Under the pieces are notes generated by a model, which was given only the letters and a program-made list of their open reading frames with translations, did no database searches and was not told the origin of the DNA. From DASQPJ01 sp036268355 (GTDB lineage Bacteria > Actinomycetota > Actinomycetes > Sporichthyales > Sporichthyaceae): a DNA stretch of 64,000 bases. Position 1 is the stretch's first letter, and each line of letters opens with the position of its first letter. A program made the translations under genes and the position numbers. Shown here piece after piece: positions 15,250-24,555 of this stretch. The stretch is taken from assembly GCA_036268355.1 (NCBI GenBank), contig DATAUG010000261.1, forward strand, positions 1 through 64,000. The letters run 5' to 3'.

Positions 15250-16041
15250 TCAGACGATGCGTGCCGCGTCCAGGAAGCGGGTGCCGAGCGCGTCATCGCC
15301 CTTGATGCTCACGCCGGCCGTGCGCCACGGTTCCCGCCCGGTGCCCCAGACGCCGAACGCGGCGGCGTCGCCCTCGATCGTGACGACCGCGCGACCGGAG
15401 GCACCCTGTCGCGTGACCACCCGGCCCTTGGCCCCGCCCGGCTCGACCGTCCACGTACTGCCGCCCGGCCCGACCAGGTTTACCTCGACCGGGGCGCTCA
15501 GCCAGGACAGTCGATCGCCGGACATGGCCGGCAGGCCGAGCATCATCCATTCGATGGCTACCGAGACCATGTTGGCGTCCGGCGCCGCCGCCGGGCGACC
15601 CAGGGCGGTCGCGATGTCGTGGCCGACGTGCAACGTGTGGTCGAACACGAACGCGCTTGCGAGCACCGCCGCCGGGTAGGTGCCGATCTCGGCCACCTTG
15701 ATCGGCAACGACCGCAGGCCGGGCCCCTGCAACGCCTTGGCCATCGGCCGGAACCGCTTGCCCCACACGGTGTACTCGGCCAACACCTGCGCGCCCGGCC
15801 ACGCCCGGCGCTTGGCCACGTCGGCGTCGTTCGCGCGCTCGATGTCCTTGCCCAGCATGAGTTTCACGAACCACGGGGTGAACGCCCCGTGATAGGCCGC
15901 GCCCATGTGCGAGACCACGTCCTTGACGGTCCAGTCGGCGCAGCGGCTGGGTTTGGCCCAGTCCGCATCCGACAGCTTCGACAGGTAGGCGACGTTCGCG
16001 TCATGGCAGGCGATCAACGCGGCGACCCGATCGGCGGGCAT
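15250..16041 (-). CDS. Maleylpyruvate isomerase/DinB-fold protein with SCP2-like tail
   Basis: A 263-residue protein of the mycothiol-dependent maleylpyruvate isomerase N-terminal family: a four-helix bundle (residues 1-160) with CADWTVKDVVSHMGAAYHG and FVFDHTLHVGHDIATALG, which supply the metal-binding His positions. The C-terminal third (residues 175-263) is a beta-rich sterol-carrier-like domain (GRAVVTIEGDAAAFGVWGTGRE). Such proteins are common in mycothiol-producing actinobacteria and mostly have no assigned substrate. A second protein of the same superfamily is encoded at 27674-28474. Confidence 0.75.
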   Translation of the reverse strand: MPADRVAALIACHDANVAYLSKLSDADWAKPSRCADWTVKDVVSHMGAAYHGAFTPWFVKLMLGKDIERANDADVAKRRAWPGAQVLAEYTVWGKRFRPMAKALQGPGLRSLPIKVAEIGTYPAAVLASAFVFDHTLHVGHDIATALGRPAAAPDANMVSVAIEWMMLGLPAMSGDRLSWLSAPVEVNLVGPGGSTWTVEPGGAKGRVVTRQGASGRAVVTIEGDAAAFGVWGTGREPWRTAGVSIKGDDALGTRFLDAARIV

Positions 16042-16097
16042 GTGGGCTCCTCTGCTGGAGTGCTCGGGGGCTTCGGTCGGCCTCCGACGTCTCCGAT

Positions 16098-16135
16098 CTG
16101 ATGCGATCTTCAGTTGCTGATGCGATCTTCAGTTG
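16098..16135. repeat. Perfect 19-bp tandem duplication
   Basis: CTGATGCGATCTTCAGTTG occurs twice head to tail (16098-16116, 16117-16135). The second copy contains the last codons and the TGA stop of the acyl-CoA ligase gene (minus strand); the first copy lies just beyond it. Confidence 0.9.
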
Positions 16136-17688
16136 ATCGTGCGGCCCTTACCCGCCCAGAACGGTGCCCGCAGTTCCCGCTTGAGCACCTTCATTGCCGC
16201 GGACAGCGGCAATCCTTCGCTGCGCAGGTCGATCGAACGCGGCACCTTGTAGCCGGCGATCGTCGTCCGGGCGTGGGCGATCAGGTCCTCGGCGGTCACC
16301 TCGTGGCCGGGCCGGACCACGCACACCGCATGCACCGCCTCACCCCACACCTCGTGCGGAATGCCGATGACTGCGATCTGCAGCACCGCCGGGTGGGTGG
16401 AGATGGCGTTCTCCACCTCGACCGAGTAGATGTTCTCCCCGCCGGAGATGATCATGTCCTTCGCCCGGTCGACCAGGAACAGGTAGCCCTCGGAGTCGAG
16501 GTAGCCGACGTCGCCGCTGTAATACCAGCCGTCCCGTAGCGCGTGAGCTGTCTCCACCGGCTTGTTCAGGTAGCCGGTCATGAAGTTGCCGGCGCGGGCG
16601 CACACCTCGCCGGGCTCGCCGGTCGGGACCGGATTTCCGTCCTCGTCGCGGATCTCGAGCTGCACGCCCGGCACGGCGCGGCCGCAGGAGCCCAACCGCT
16701 TACCGCGGCGGTGTTCTGCGTCGGACAGCACGGTGAGCACCGTGCAGCACTCGGTCATCCCGTAGCCCTGGACGATCTCGCAGTCGGGCAACATCTCGAG
16801 CAGCCTGCTCAGCAACACCTCGGGCATCGGGGAGGCGCCGTAGATGATCCGGCGCAGGCTGTCCAGCCGCTCCGGGCGGAAATCCGGGGCGTTTACGATC
16901 ATGCCGAGCATGGTCGGCACCAGCACGGTCGAGGACGGGGCGAAGGTCTGCGTCGCGACCATCGAGGCCTCGGGGGAGAAGGTCGGCAGCACGACGATCG
17001 GGGTGCCGAACATCGGGGCGCCGACCAACCCGATCATCGTGGCGCCGTGGAACATCGGGGTCTGCACCAGGAACGGGGCGCTGGTGTCCCACGGCAGCAC
17101 CATTGCCGCGTGGTACTGGTTCAACACCTCGGCGCGCTGGCTGAGCACCACACCCTTGGGCATGCCGGTGGTCCCGCCGGTGTACATGAGAACCGCGGCT
17201 GACTCCTCGTCAGGTTCTTCTGCCGGCTGCGGTTCGGCCGCGGCCAGCAGGCTCTCGTAGGCGATGTCGGCGGGGCCCTCGCCGGACCCGATCAGTACCA
17301 CTCGCTTCAGTGGGGTGCGGTCGCGGATCGCGTCGATCAGCGGGGCGAAGGTCGCGTCGACGAAGCACACGGTGCTGCCGCTGTCGTTGAGCACGTAGCC
17401 GAGTTCCTCGGCTGAGAACCGCAGATTCAGTGGGTTCATCACCGCGGCGCCCAGCAGGCAGGCGTGCCACAGCTCCACGAACGGCAGCGAATTCATGCCG
17501 AGCACCGCGACCCGTTCGTCCGCGGCGATCCCGAGTTCGGTGCGCAGCGCGTGCGACAACCTCGAGATCCGGTCCAGATGCTCGCCGAACTTGACCGTCT
17601 GCCCGGTGGCCGCGTCGACGAAGCCGATCCGATCGGCGTTGTCGCGCAGGCTCGGCAACAGCGAACGGGTGAACACGAGTTCCTTCAT
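16129..17688 (-). CDS. Fatty/aryl acyl-CoA ligase (AMP-forming)
   Basis: A 519-residue ANL-family enzyme: activates a carboxylic acid with ATP to the acyl-AMP and then the CoA thioester. Visible motifs are the P-loop A3 (VLMYTGGTTGMPKGVV), A5 (GYGMTE), A7 (YSGDVGYLDSEGYL), A8 hinge (DRAKDMIISGGENIYSVEVE) and the catalytic Lys near the C-terminus (AAMKVLKRELR). GGAGG lies 5 bases before ATG 17688. It is the last gene of the minus-strand set carboxylase beta - carboxylase alpha - ligase, so its substrate is probably the acid whose CoA ester the carboxylase uses. The exact acid cannot be read from the sequence. Confidence 0.9.
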   Translation of the reverse strand: MKELVFTRSLLPSLRDNADRIGFVDAATGQTVKFGEHLDRISRLSHALRTELGIAADERVAVLGMNSLPFVELWHACLLGAAVMNPLNLRFSAEELGYVLNDSGSTVCFVDATFAPLIDAIRDRTPLKRVVLIGSGEGPADIAYESLLAAAEPQPAEEPDEESAAVLMYTGGTTGMPKGVVLSQRAEVLNQYHAAMVLPWDTSAPFLVQTPMFHGATMIGLVGAPMFGTPIVVLPTFSPEASMVATQTFAPSSTVLVPTMLGMIVNAPDFRPERLDSLRRIIYGASPMPEVLLSRLLEMLPDCEIVQGYGMTECCTVLTVLSDAEHRRGKRLGSCGRAVPGVQLEIRDEDGNPVPTGEPGEVCARAGNFMTGYLNKPVETAHALRDGWYYSGDVGYLDSEGYLFLVDRAKDMIISGGENIYSVEVENAISTHPAVLQIAVIGIPHEVWGEAVHAVCVVRPGHEVTAEDLIAHARTTIAGYKVPRSIDLRSEGLPLSAAMKVLKRELRAPFWAGKGRTIN

Positions 17689-17764
17689 GGCACCCTCCGG
17701 CGAGGATCCGGCTGAAGCCTGCCCGGGACGGCAGACAGTTCATGTTCGGTGTTTGGCGACGAGA

Positions 17765-19819
17765 CTATTCCTGTACCAGTGCGGCGAGTACAGCACCGAT
17801 CTGCACCTGCTCGCCCTCGGCGACGTTGATCGCCGCCACCGTGCCGTCCTGCGGGCTGCGAATCGTGTGCTCCATCTTCATCGCCTCCAGCACCAGCAGC
17901 GGTTGGCCCGCCTCGACGATGTCCCCGACGGACACCAGGACGCGGATCACCGCGCCCGGCATCGGAGCCGTCAGCCCGCCGGTCGGCCCGCCTGCGCTGG
18001 GCGCGGGCAGCGGATCGAGCAGGCTGAACGTCGAGTGGCCGAGCGGGCTGTCGACCGCGGCGGTGCCGATCGACCCGGCTGACGCCAAGTCAGAAAGGTG
18101 GACCCGGTACCGCCGCCGGACGCCGCCGGTGGTCATGTCGACGCAACTTGCGTCGGCCCCATGGATGGTCAGCGACAGCGGCTCCGCGTCGACCTGCAGG
18201 ATCGGTTCGGTGCCGGTCAGGTCGTGGCCGATCCGGACTGTCTCCCCGTCGGCGGTCTTGACGGTCAGCGTCTCCAAGGTCGAGCGGTTGTTGCGCCAGC
18301 CGCGGGGGATCGCGATCTGCGGCACCCCGGTCGGACGTTCCCGATGATGGCCGGCGATCGCGGCGACCGCCGCATGCAGTCGCTGTGTCTCGGGCGCGAC
18401 CACCCGCGCGGCCAATCCGGTGACCCGGTCGAGGAAGTCGGTGGTGGTGTCGCCGGCCAGGAACTGCGGGCTGCGCAGGATCGCGACGAGCAGGTCGCGA
18501 TTGGTGGTCACGCCGTGCAGGCGGGCCCGGGACAAGGCGTCGGACAGCAGAGCGGCGGCGCCGGACCGGGTGGGCGCGTGCGCGATCACCTTGGCGATCA
18601 TCGAGTCGTAGTACGGGCTGACGGTCCCGCCGCTGCCCAGTGCCGCGTCCACGCGCACCCAGCCGCCAGGACCCGCCGGGCAGGAGAACTCCGATGCGGC
18701 AGCGATCTCGAACAGCTCGAACGTCCCGGAGACGGGCAGGTAGCCGGCCGCCGGGTCCTCCGCGCACAGCCGCACCTCGATCGCATGGCCGCCGACGGTC
18801 GCCGCGAGCGCGGCCGGCGGCAACGAACGGCCTGCGGCGACGGCGAACTGAAGCGCGACGAGGTCCAGGCCGGTTATCGCCTCGGTGACCGGGTGCTCGA
18901 CCTGCAGCCGGGTGTTCATCTCCAGGAACGCGGCGGTTCCGTCGGCGCCGACGATGAACTCGACCGTGCCCGCGTTGCGGTAACCGACGGCTTGGGCCGC
19001 CGCGACCGCGGCCCGGCACAGCTGCTCGCGCAGTTCGGGGCCGACGAAGGCCGAGGGTGCCTCCTCGACGATCTTCTGGTGCCGGCGTTGGATCGAGCAC
19101 TCGCGTTCGAACAGCGCCACGGTGTTGCCGTGATCGTCGGCGATCACCTGGACCTCGATGTGCCGCGACGGCGACAGATACCGCTCCAGGAACACCATCG
19201 GGTTGCCGAACGCGGAGGCCGCCTCGCGCTGGGCCGAGGCGATCGCCTCGGCCGCCTCGCCCGGCTCGGCGATGATCCGCATCCCACGACCGCCGCCACC
19301 GGCCGAGGCCTTGACGATCGCGGGCAGGCCCACCGCGGCCAGTGCCGCCGAGATCTCGACCGGCTCGCCCCCACCCTCGGGCACCGCGCGCCCGTCCTCG
19401 CCGATGGTGAAGCCCGCCAACGTGGGCACGCCCGCCGCGGCCATCATTCGCTTGGCGGTGACCTTGTCGCCCATCGCCGAGATCGCCGCCGCGGGCGGCC
19501 CGACGAAGATCAGCCCGGCGTCGGTCACCGCCTGGGCGAAGGCCGCGTTCTCCGACAGGAAGCCGTATCCCGGGTGGATCGCGTCGGCACCCACCCGGGC
19601 CGCGGCGTCCAGGATCAGCTCGCTGCGCAGGTAGGTCTGCCCGGGCGCGGTGCCGGGCAGCCGCACCGCCTCGTCGGCCTCGGCGACGAACAACGCGTCG
19701 GCATCGGCGTCGGAGTACACGACCGCGGTCGCGATCCCCAACGCGCGCGCGCCGTGGATGACCCGTCGCGCGATCTCGCCGCGATTGGCGACGAGAACCT
19801 TTGTTATCTGAGGGCCCAT
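17765..19819 (-). CDS. Biotin-dependent acyl-CoA carboxylase, alpha subunit (biotin carboxylase + BCCP)
   Basis: A 684-residue protein that carboxylates its own biotin with ATP and bicarbonate and hands it to the beta subunit. Biotin carboxylase domain 1-450: ANRGEIARRVI, the ATP-grasp Gly-rich loop KASAGGGGRGMRI, HIEVQV, FERECSIQRRHQKIVEE, and FLEMNTRLQVEHPVTE. A linker or BT domain follows (about 470-600), and a biotinyl domain ends the protein with the EAMKMEH site (biotin on K648). This layout matches MCC, GCC and PCC alpha subunits rather than stand-alone AccC. It is encoded after the beta subunit, separated by 132 bases that contain a large hairpin. Confidence 0.93.
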   Translation of the reverse strand: MGPQITKVLVANRGEIARRVIHGARALGIATAVVYSDADADALFVAEADEAVRLPGTAPGQTYLRSELILDAAARVGADAIHPGYGFLSENAAFAQAVTDAGLIFVGPPAAAISAMGDKVTAKRMMAAAGVPTLAGFTIGEDGRAVPEGGGEPVEISAALAAVGLPAIVKASAGGGGRGMRIIAEPGEAAEAIASAQREAASAFGNPMVFLERYLSPSRHIEVQVIADDHGNTVALFERECSIQRRHQKIVEEAPSAFVGPELREQLCRAAVAAAQAVGYRNAGTVEFIVGADGTAAFLEMNTRLQVEHPVTEAITGLDLVALQFAVAAGRSLPPAALAATVGGHAIEVRLCAEDPAAGYLPVSGTFELFEIAAASEFSCPAGPGGWVRVDAALGSGGTVSPYYDSMIAKVIAHAPTRSGAAALLSDALSRARLHGVTTNRDLLVAILRSPQFLAGDTTTDFLDRVTGLAARVVAPETQRLHAAVAAIAGHHRERPTGVPQIAIPRGWRNNRSTLETLTVKTADGETVRIGHDLTGTEPILQVDAEPLSLTIHGADASCVDMTTGGVRRRYRVHLSDLASAGSIGTAAVDSPLGHSTFSLLDPLPAPSAGGPTGGLTAPMPGAVIRVLVSVGDIVEAGQPLLVLEAMKMEHTIRSPQDGTVAAINVAEGEQVQIGAVLAALVQE

Positions 19820-19857
19820 CAGCTGACGTGTCCCTTCAGCCGGCTTGCCGGCGCAGT

Positions 19858-19938
19858 GTTATCAATGCGCAAGAAGATCGTCAGCCGCGCAGGTCGCATT
19901 TGACCTGCGCGGCTGCCCATAGAGTGGGCATTGATAAC
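19858..19938. terminator. Nested inverted repeats between the carboxylase beta and alpha genes
   Basis: An inner perfect 13-bp stem, AGCCGCGCAGGTC (19883-19895) with 19902-19914, has a 6-base loop. An outer perfect 11-bp inverted repeat, GTTATCAATGC (19858-19868) with GCATTGATAAC (19928-19938), encloses it. The inner hairpin follows the beta stop by 38 bases and could attenuate transcription into the alpha gene; the AT-rich outer repeat could be an operator. Confidence 0.65.
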
Positions 19939-19951
19939 GATCGACACAGAA

Positions 19952-21547
19952 CTACATCCGGAAGACGCCGAAGCCGCGTCGGCCCACCACGGGCGCGCCG
20001 TGCACGGCGGAGAGGGTGATGCCCAGCACGGTCCGGGTGTCCGCGGGGTCGATGATGCCGTCGTCGTAGAGCTTCCCGGACATGAAGAACGCATGTGACT
20101 CGCGTTCGATCTGGGCCTCGATCGCCGCGGTGCGCTCGGCGTCGCGCGCCTCGTCGAATTCCTTGCCGGCCGCGGCGGCCGCGTCGCGGGCCACGATCGA
20201 GAGCACCCCGGCCAACTGCTGCGGACCCATCACCGCGATCCGCGAGTTGGGCCAGGTGAACAGGAACCGCGGCTCGTACGCCCTGCCGCACATGCCGTAG
20301 TTGCCGGCGCCGTACGACGCCCCGATGATCACCGAGATGTGCGGCACCCCGGAGTTCGCGACGGCGTTGATCATCTTCGCGCCGTCCTTGATGATGCCGC
20401 CCTGCTCGAAGGACTTGCCGACGATGTAGCCGGTCGTGTTGTGCAGGAAGATCAGCGGGGTGTCGATCTGGTTCGACAGCTGGATGAACTCGGTGGCCTT
20501 GTTGGCCTCCTCGCTGAAGATCACCCCCCGGGCGTTGGCCAGCACGCCCACCCGGTAGCCGTGGATCATGCCCCACCCGGTCACCAGCGAGGTGCCGTAG
20601 TCGGGCTTGTACTCGGAGAACTCGCTGGCATCCAGCAGCCGGGCCAGCACCTCGCGCACCGAGAACGGCACCCGCAGGTCGGCCGAGGCGATGCCGCGCA
20701 GTTCGCGCGGGTCGAACAGCGGTGCCCGTACCGGCACCGGGGCCGGCCCTTGCTTGCGCCAGTTGACCGACGCGACGATCTGCCGGCCGATCCGGATCGC
20801 GTCGCGCTCGTCGACCGCGATGTAGTCGCTCAACCCGGAGGTGAACGTGTGCATGCGGGCGCCGCCGAGTTCCTCGTCGGTGGACACCTCGCCGGTCGCC
20901 ATCCTGACCAGCGGTGGGCCGCCCAGGAACACCTTCGACTGCCCGTCGATCATCACGGTGTAGTCGCACATGCCGGGCACGTAGGCGCCGCCGGCGGTGG
21001 AGTTGCCGAACACCAACGCAATGGTGGGGATGCCCATCGCCGACAGCTGGGTGAGGTCGCGGAACAACTGGCCCGCGGGCACGAACAGGTCGGCCTGGCT
21101 GGGCAGGTCCGCGCCGCCGGACTCCACCAGGTTCATCACCGGCATCCGGTTGAGCCGGGCGATCTGCAGGGCGCGCAGCATCTTGCGCCAGGTGAACGGG
21201 TTGGACGTGCCGCCCTTGACGGTGCCGTCGTTGCCGATGAAGACGCACTCGACGCCCTCGACGACCCCGATCCCGGTGACCACGCTGCCGCCGACCGTGT
21301 AGTCGCTGCCCCAACCGGCCAGCGTGGAGAGCTCGAGGAACGCCGAGCCCGGGTCGACCAGCAGGTCGATGCGTTCACGCACGGTCATCCGGCCGCGCTC
21401 GCGGTGCCGCGCCATGTACGCGGCGCCCCCACCGGCGCGCGCCACCGCCAGTTGCTCATCGAGCAACTTCAACATGCCCTCGTTGTGCGCGAGGTTGTTC
21501 CGGTACTCGTCACCGGTGACGTCGAGTTCGGAACGCAAGGTCGGCAC
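19952..21547 (-). CDS. Acyl-CoA carboxylase beta (carboxyltransferase) subunit
   Basis: A 531-residue carboxyltransferase that moves CO2 from biotin to an acyl-CoA. The two crotonase-like halves carry the expected oxyanion loops: FGNSTAGGAYVPGM (N-half) and GASYGAGNYGMCGRAY (C-half), plus TGYIVGKSFEQGGIIKDGAKMI. The GAGNYGMCGRAYEPRF version of the second loop is typical of methylcrotonyl-/geranyl-CoA carboxylase beta subunits and fits less well to propionyl-CoA carboxylase. GTG 21547 has GGAGG six bases upstream. The frame upstream to 22063 is not coding. A 20-bp near-palindrome lies upstream (21674-21693). Confidence 0.92.
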   Translation of the reverse strand: MPTLRSELDVTGDEYRNNLAHNEGMLKLLDEQLAVARAGGGAAYMARHRERGRMTVRERIDLLVDPGSAFLELSTLAGWGSDYTVGGSVVTGIGVVEGVECVFIGNDGTVKGGTSNPFTWRKMLRALQIARLNRMPVMNLVESGGADLPSQADLFVPAGQLFRDLTQLSAMGIPTIALVFGNSTAGGAYVPGMCDYTVMIDGQSKVFLGGPPLVRMATGEVSTDEELGGARMHTFTSGLSDYIAVDERDAIRIGRQIVASVNWRKQGPAPVPVRAPLFDPRELRGIASADLRVPFSVREVLARLLDASEFSEYKPDYGTSLVTGWGMIHGYRVGVLANARGVIFSEEANKATEFIQLSNQIDTPLIFLHNTTGYIVGKSFEQGGIIKDGAKMINAVANSGVPHISVIIGASYGAGNYGMCGRAYEPRFLFTWPNSRIAVMGPQQLAGVLSIVARDAAAAAGKEFDEARDAERTAAIEAQIERESHAFFMSGKLYDDGIIDPADTRTVLGITLSAVHGAPVVGRRGFGVFRM

Positions 21548-21673
21548 GTGCGTCCTCCGCGGGGTTGTCAGCGCCGTGGCGCCCGGATGGTTCGTCCGGT
21601 GCGGGCGAGGAACCTCGCGCGCCGCTCCCGGCGGGTCCGAGTGCCGCGTCCCGGGGCCGCGGATCGGCCCTGG

Positions 21674-21693
21674 ACGTTTATAGACATTAACAT
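21674..21693. promoter_or_regulatory. Candidate TetR operator O1, upstream of the carboxylase beta gene
   Basis: ACGTTTA-N6-TTAACAT, a near-palindrome of 7+6+7 bases, is about 127 bases before the carboxylase start. On the minus strand it overlaps TATAAA, a possible -10 box. The same architecture recurs at 22600-22619 and 25614-25633. Confidence 0.5.
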
Positions 21694-21768
21694 GGCATTC
21701 CGGGCGATGTCCATGCAGCAGTTCGGTGCAACGCTGCGGCAGTCCATTTCGACACCGGTCCCCCGGGG

Positions 21769-22467
21769 TCAGTCCGTGGCCCGCGGCGGGCTGCCGGCGG
21801 CGCGGGTCCGGCCCTCGGGGCCGTCGGCGGCGCGTATCACGCGCATCCGCTCGGCCCGGCCGGCGGCCGGCGGCAGCGGCGGGATCGGGGTGTCGATCAG
21901 CACGTGCAGCGCCATCGCGACCAGGATCGGCTCCAACTGCTCGCGGGTGAGCTTGTTGCCGAACTCGGTCGCGGACTGGATCAGTGCGATCGCGCCCTGG
22001 CACATGGTCCGGATCTGTTCGATGTCCAACTCGGGACGCAGTTGGTTGAGTGCGCGGACCCATTCCTCGGTGTACAGCCGCTGGAGATAGCGCAGTCGGT
22101 GGCGGTCCGGTGCGGGCAGGCTGCGGAACTCGGTTCGCCAGGTCACGATGTTGGCGGTCTGGTCGAACACGAACTTCACGTGGTTGGCGATGATCGCCGC
22201 CAGCGCCTCGCGCGGATCGACGATGCGGCGGGCCAGGTCGCCGACCTCCTGCAGGTGGTAGCTGATCGCGTCGTCGAGGATCGCGACCAGCACCGCTTCC
22301 TTGCTCGGGTAGTGGCGGTAGAAGGCCGGTCCGGTGAGGCCGAGTTCGCCGCTGATGTCGTTGATCCCGACCGCGTGGTAGCCGCGCTGGGCGAACAGCC
22401 GCGCGGCCGCCTCGATCAGCTCCCGCTGGCGCGGGGTCCGCGAGTCGTTCCCGGGGGCGAGCGTCAC
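21769..22467 (-). CDS. TetR-family transcriptional regulator
   Basis: A 232-residue repressor-type protein. The N-terminal helix-turn-helix is clear: RQRELIEAAARLFAQRGYHAVGINDISGELGLTGPAFYRHYPSKEAVL is the standard TetR pattern at about residues 11-58. The rest is an all-helical ligand domain, with a TetR_C-like WRTEFRSLPAPDRHRLRYLQRLY region. GTG 22467 follows AAGGAGG at six bases; the longer frame to 22596 lacks a ribosome site. It is divergent from the DUF1446 gene and next to the carboxylase genes, so it probably senses an acyl-CoA of this pathway. Confidence 0.9.
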   Translation of the reverse strand: MTLAPGNDSRTPRQRELIEAAARLFAQRGYHAVGINDISGELGLTGPAFYRHYPSKEAVLVAILDDAISYHLQEVGDLARRIVDPREALAAIIANHVKFVFDQTANIVTWRTEFRSLPAPDRHRLRYLQRLYTEEWVRALNQLRPELDIEQIRTMCQGAIALIQSATEFGNKLTREQLEPILVAMALHVLIDTPIPPLPPAAGRAERMRVIRAADGPEGRTRAAGSPPRATD

Positions 22468-22589
22468 CGGCCGCCTCCTTCGTCGTTGCGGAGTGACTGA
22501 TGGATAACGATGGGCGTCGGACCGCGGTTTGTCGAGACGGCGCCCCGGGGTATGGTCGCCGGAGCGGCCCGGATGTGAACGCCGCGTCC

Positions 22590-22619
22590 TTGACATCTCG
22601 TGTTTGCCGTCATTAACGT
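22590..22619 (+). promoter_or_regulatory. Promoter of the DUF1446 gene with overlapping candidate operator O2
   Basis: TTGACA (22590-22595) and TTAACG (22613-22618) are spaced by 17 bases, a plausible -35/-10 pair. The 20-bp site GTGTTTG-N6-TTAACGT (22600-22619) covers the spacer and -10, the place a TetR repressor would bind. It lies between the divergent tetR and DUF1446 starts. Confidence 0.5.
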
Positions 22620-22664
22620 CCCAGTGGGGCGACCCTCCGCGGCGCCCACCCGAGGAGGCAACGG

Positions 22665-24506
22665 ATGACTACGGGTGAGTCCGGTTCGATCGTCATCGCC
22701 AACTGCGGCGGGTTCTGGGGCGACGACCCCACCGCGGCGCGTCGGCAGGTCGAGGGCGGGCCGATCGACTACCTGGTCATGGACTACCTCGCCGAGGTGA
22801 CCATGGCGATCCTGCAGAAGCAGCGGGCCCGCAAGCCGGAGCTCGGGTACGCCGGGGATTTCCTGCTCCAGATGCGCGACGTGCTCGTGTCGTGCATGGA
22901 GCGCGGGGTCACGATCATCACCAACGCCGGCGGGGTGAACCCGCGCGCCTGCGCCGCCGCGGTCGAGGCGCTGGCCGCCGAACTCGGCGTGGCCGACAAA
23001 GTGCACGTCGGGGTGGTGGCCGGCGACGACCTGTTCGGCGACCTCGACGGGCTGATCGCCGGGGGTCAGTCATTGACCAATCTGGAGACCGGTCGCCCGT
23101 TGTCCGATGTCCGGGACTCGGTGCTGGCCGCGAACGTCTACCTGGGTGCGCCCGCCATCGTGCGAGCTCTGGAGCTGGGCGCCAATGTGATCGTCGCCGG
23201 CCGCGTGACCGACACCTCGGTGACGCTGGCCCCGATGATCCACCGCTTCGGCTGGGCGCCGGACGATTGGGATTCCCTCGCCGCCGGTGTCGTCGCCGGG
23301 CACATCATCGAGTGTGGCTGCCAGTGCACCGGTGGCAATTTCACCGACTGGCAGAAGGTGCCCAGCCACCTGAACATGGGCTACCCGTTGATCGAGGCGC
23401 ACGCCGACGGCACCTTCGTGGTGACCAAGCACCCCGGCACGGGCGGCCTGGTCAGCGTCCACACCGTCAGCGAGCAACTGCTCTATGAGATGGGCGCCCC
23501 GGGATACCTGTCGCCGGACTGCGTGGCGCGCTTCGACTCGATCCGGCTGACCCAGCAGGGCCCGGACCGGGTGCACGTCTCCGGGATTGTGGGCGGCCCG
23601 CCGCCGGAAAAGCTCAAGGTCGCGGTCAGCGTGGCCGACGGGTACCGCAGCGTCGGTCGACTGCTGGTCTCCGGCCCGGACACGTTGCGCAAGGCGCGGG
23701 CGGCCGCTGACCTGATCTGGAGCCTGGCCGGTGGGACGGAGAGCTACGAGGCCACCGCCACGTCGTTCATCGGCTGGGACGCCGCGCATCCGCCGCTGGG
23801 CAGCGAGGAACCCAGCGAGGTGCTGGTGCATCTGGCGGTGCGCGATCAGGACCGGCGGAAGATCGACAAGCAGTTCGCGCCGATGGTCGTGGGCTCGATG
23901 CTGCAGTCGATGCCGGGCATGACCGTCCCCGCTGAGCAGGGCCGACCGCGGGTCACCGACGTGGTTGCGCACTGGCCCGCGCTGATCGCCCGCGACCAGG
24001 TCTCGCCGATCGTGACGGTGGGTCAGATCACCGAGTCCGTCTCGGCGGCCGCGACCGCGACCGTCGATCCCGGGCAGATATCGGGCGTGGCGATCGGTGC
24101 CGAGGCGATCGTGGCCTACACCCCGGACGACTCCGCGCCGGTCACCGTGCCGCTGATCCGCCTGTGCCTCGGCCGCTCCGGCGACAAGGGCGACACCGCC
24201 AACGTCGGCGTCATCGCCCGCAGCCCGCTGATCTACTCCTGGCTGGTGCAGTACCTGTCCGCGGACGTGGTCAAGGCGCACTTCAAGGAGATCTGCCACG
24301 GGCCGGTGGAACGACATCCGCTGCCCAACCTGCTCGCCGTGAACTTCCTGTTGCACAACAGCCTCGGCGGCGGCGGGACGTCGTCGCTGATCTTCGACGC
24401 CCAGGGCAAGACCTACGCCCAGTACCTGCTGAGCATGGAGGTCACCGTGCCCTCGTCCCTGGTGGCGAGCGCCGGCTCGCGGCGAACGTGTACTGCCTGC
24501 GGTTGA
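22665..24506 (+). CDS. AtuA-like DUF1446 protein (acyclic terpene utilisation family)
   Basis: A 613-residue protein of the DUF1446/AtuA family. The N-terminal part has NCGGFWGDDPTAARRQVE, DYLAEVTMAIL, ITNAGGVNPRAC and GRVTDTS; the C-terminal AtuA-like ferredoxin-type domain (about 495-600) has RLCLGRSGDKGDTANVGVIAR and NLLAVNFLLHNSLGGGGT. In Pseudomonas, atuA lies with geranyl-CoA carboxylase genes and is needed for growth on citronellol, but its reaction is not established. Here it is divergent from tetR and beside a carboxylase, the same kind of neighbourhood. GAGGAGG precedes the ATG. The last ~12 residues look like poorly conserved tail. Confidence 0.85.
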   Translation: MTTGESGSIVIANCGGFWGDDPTAARRQVEGGPIDYLVMDYLAEVTMAILQKQRARKPELGYAGDFLLQMRDVLVSCMERGVTIITNAGGVNPRACAAAVEALAAELGVADKVHVGVVAGDDLFGDLDGLIAGGQSLTNLETGRPLSDVRDSVLAANVYLGAPAIVRALELGANVIVAGRVTDTSVTLAPMIHRFGWAPDDWDSLAAGVVAGHIIECGCQCTGGNFTDWQKVPSHLNMGYPLIEAHADGTFVVTKHPGTGGLVSVHTVSEQLLYEMGAPGYLSPDCVARFDSIRLTQQGPDRVHVSGIVGGPPPEKLKVAVSVADGYRSVGRLLVSGPDTLRKARAAADLIWSLAGGTESYEATATSFIGWDAAHPPLGSEEPSEVLVHLAVRDQDRRKIDKQFAPMVVGSMLQSMPGMTVPAEQGRPRVTDVVAHWPALIARDQVSPIVTVGQITESVSAAATATVDPGQISGVAIGAEAIVAYTPDDSAPVTVPLIRLCLGRSGDKGDTANVGVIARSPLIYSWLVQYLSADVVKAHFKEICHGPVERHPLPNLLAVNFLLHNSLGGGGTSSLIFDAQGKTYAQYLLSMEVTVPSSLVASAGSRRTCTACG

Positions 24507-24555
24507 CCCTCGAGCCCCGATGGTCCCGCCGCCGACTGCCGCAGAAACATCCGTA

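Noticed and set aside
14382..15296. Minus-strand frame opposite the DedA-like gene
   Set aside because: His/Asp/Arg-rich composition with no motif, typical of the complement of a hydrophobic gene.
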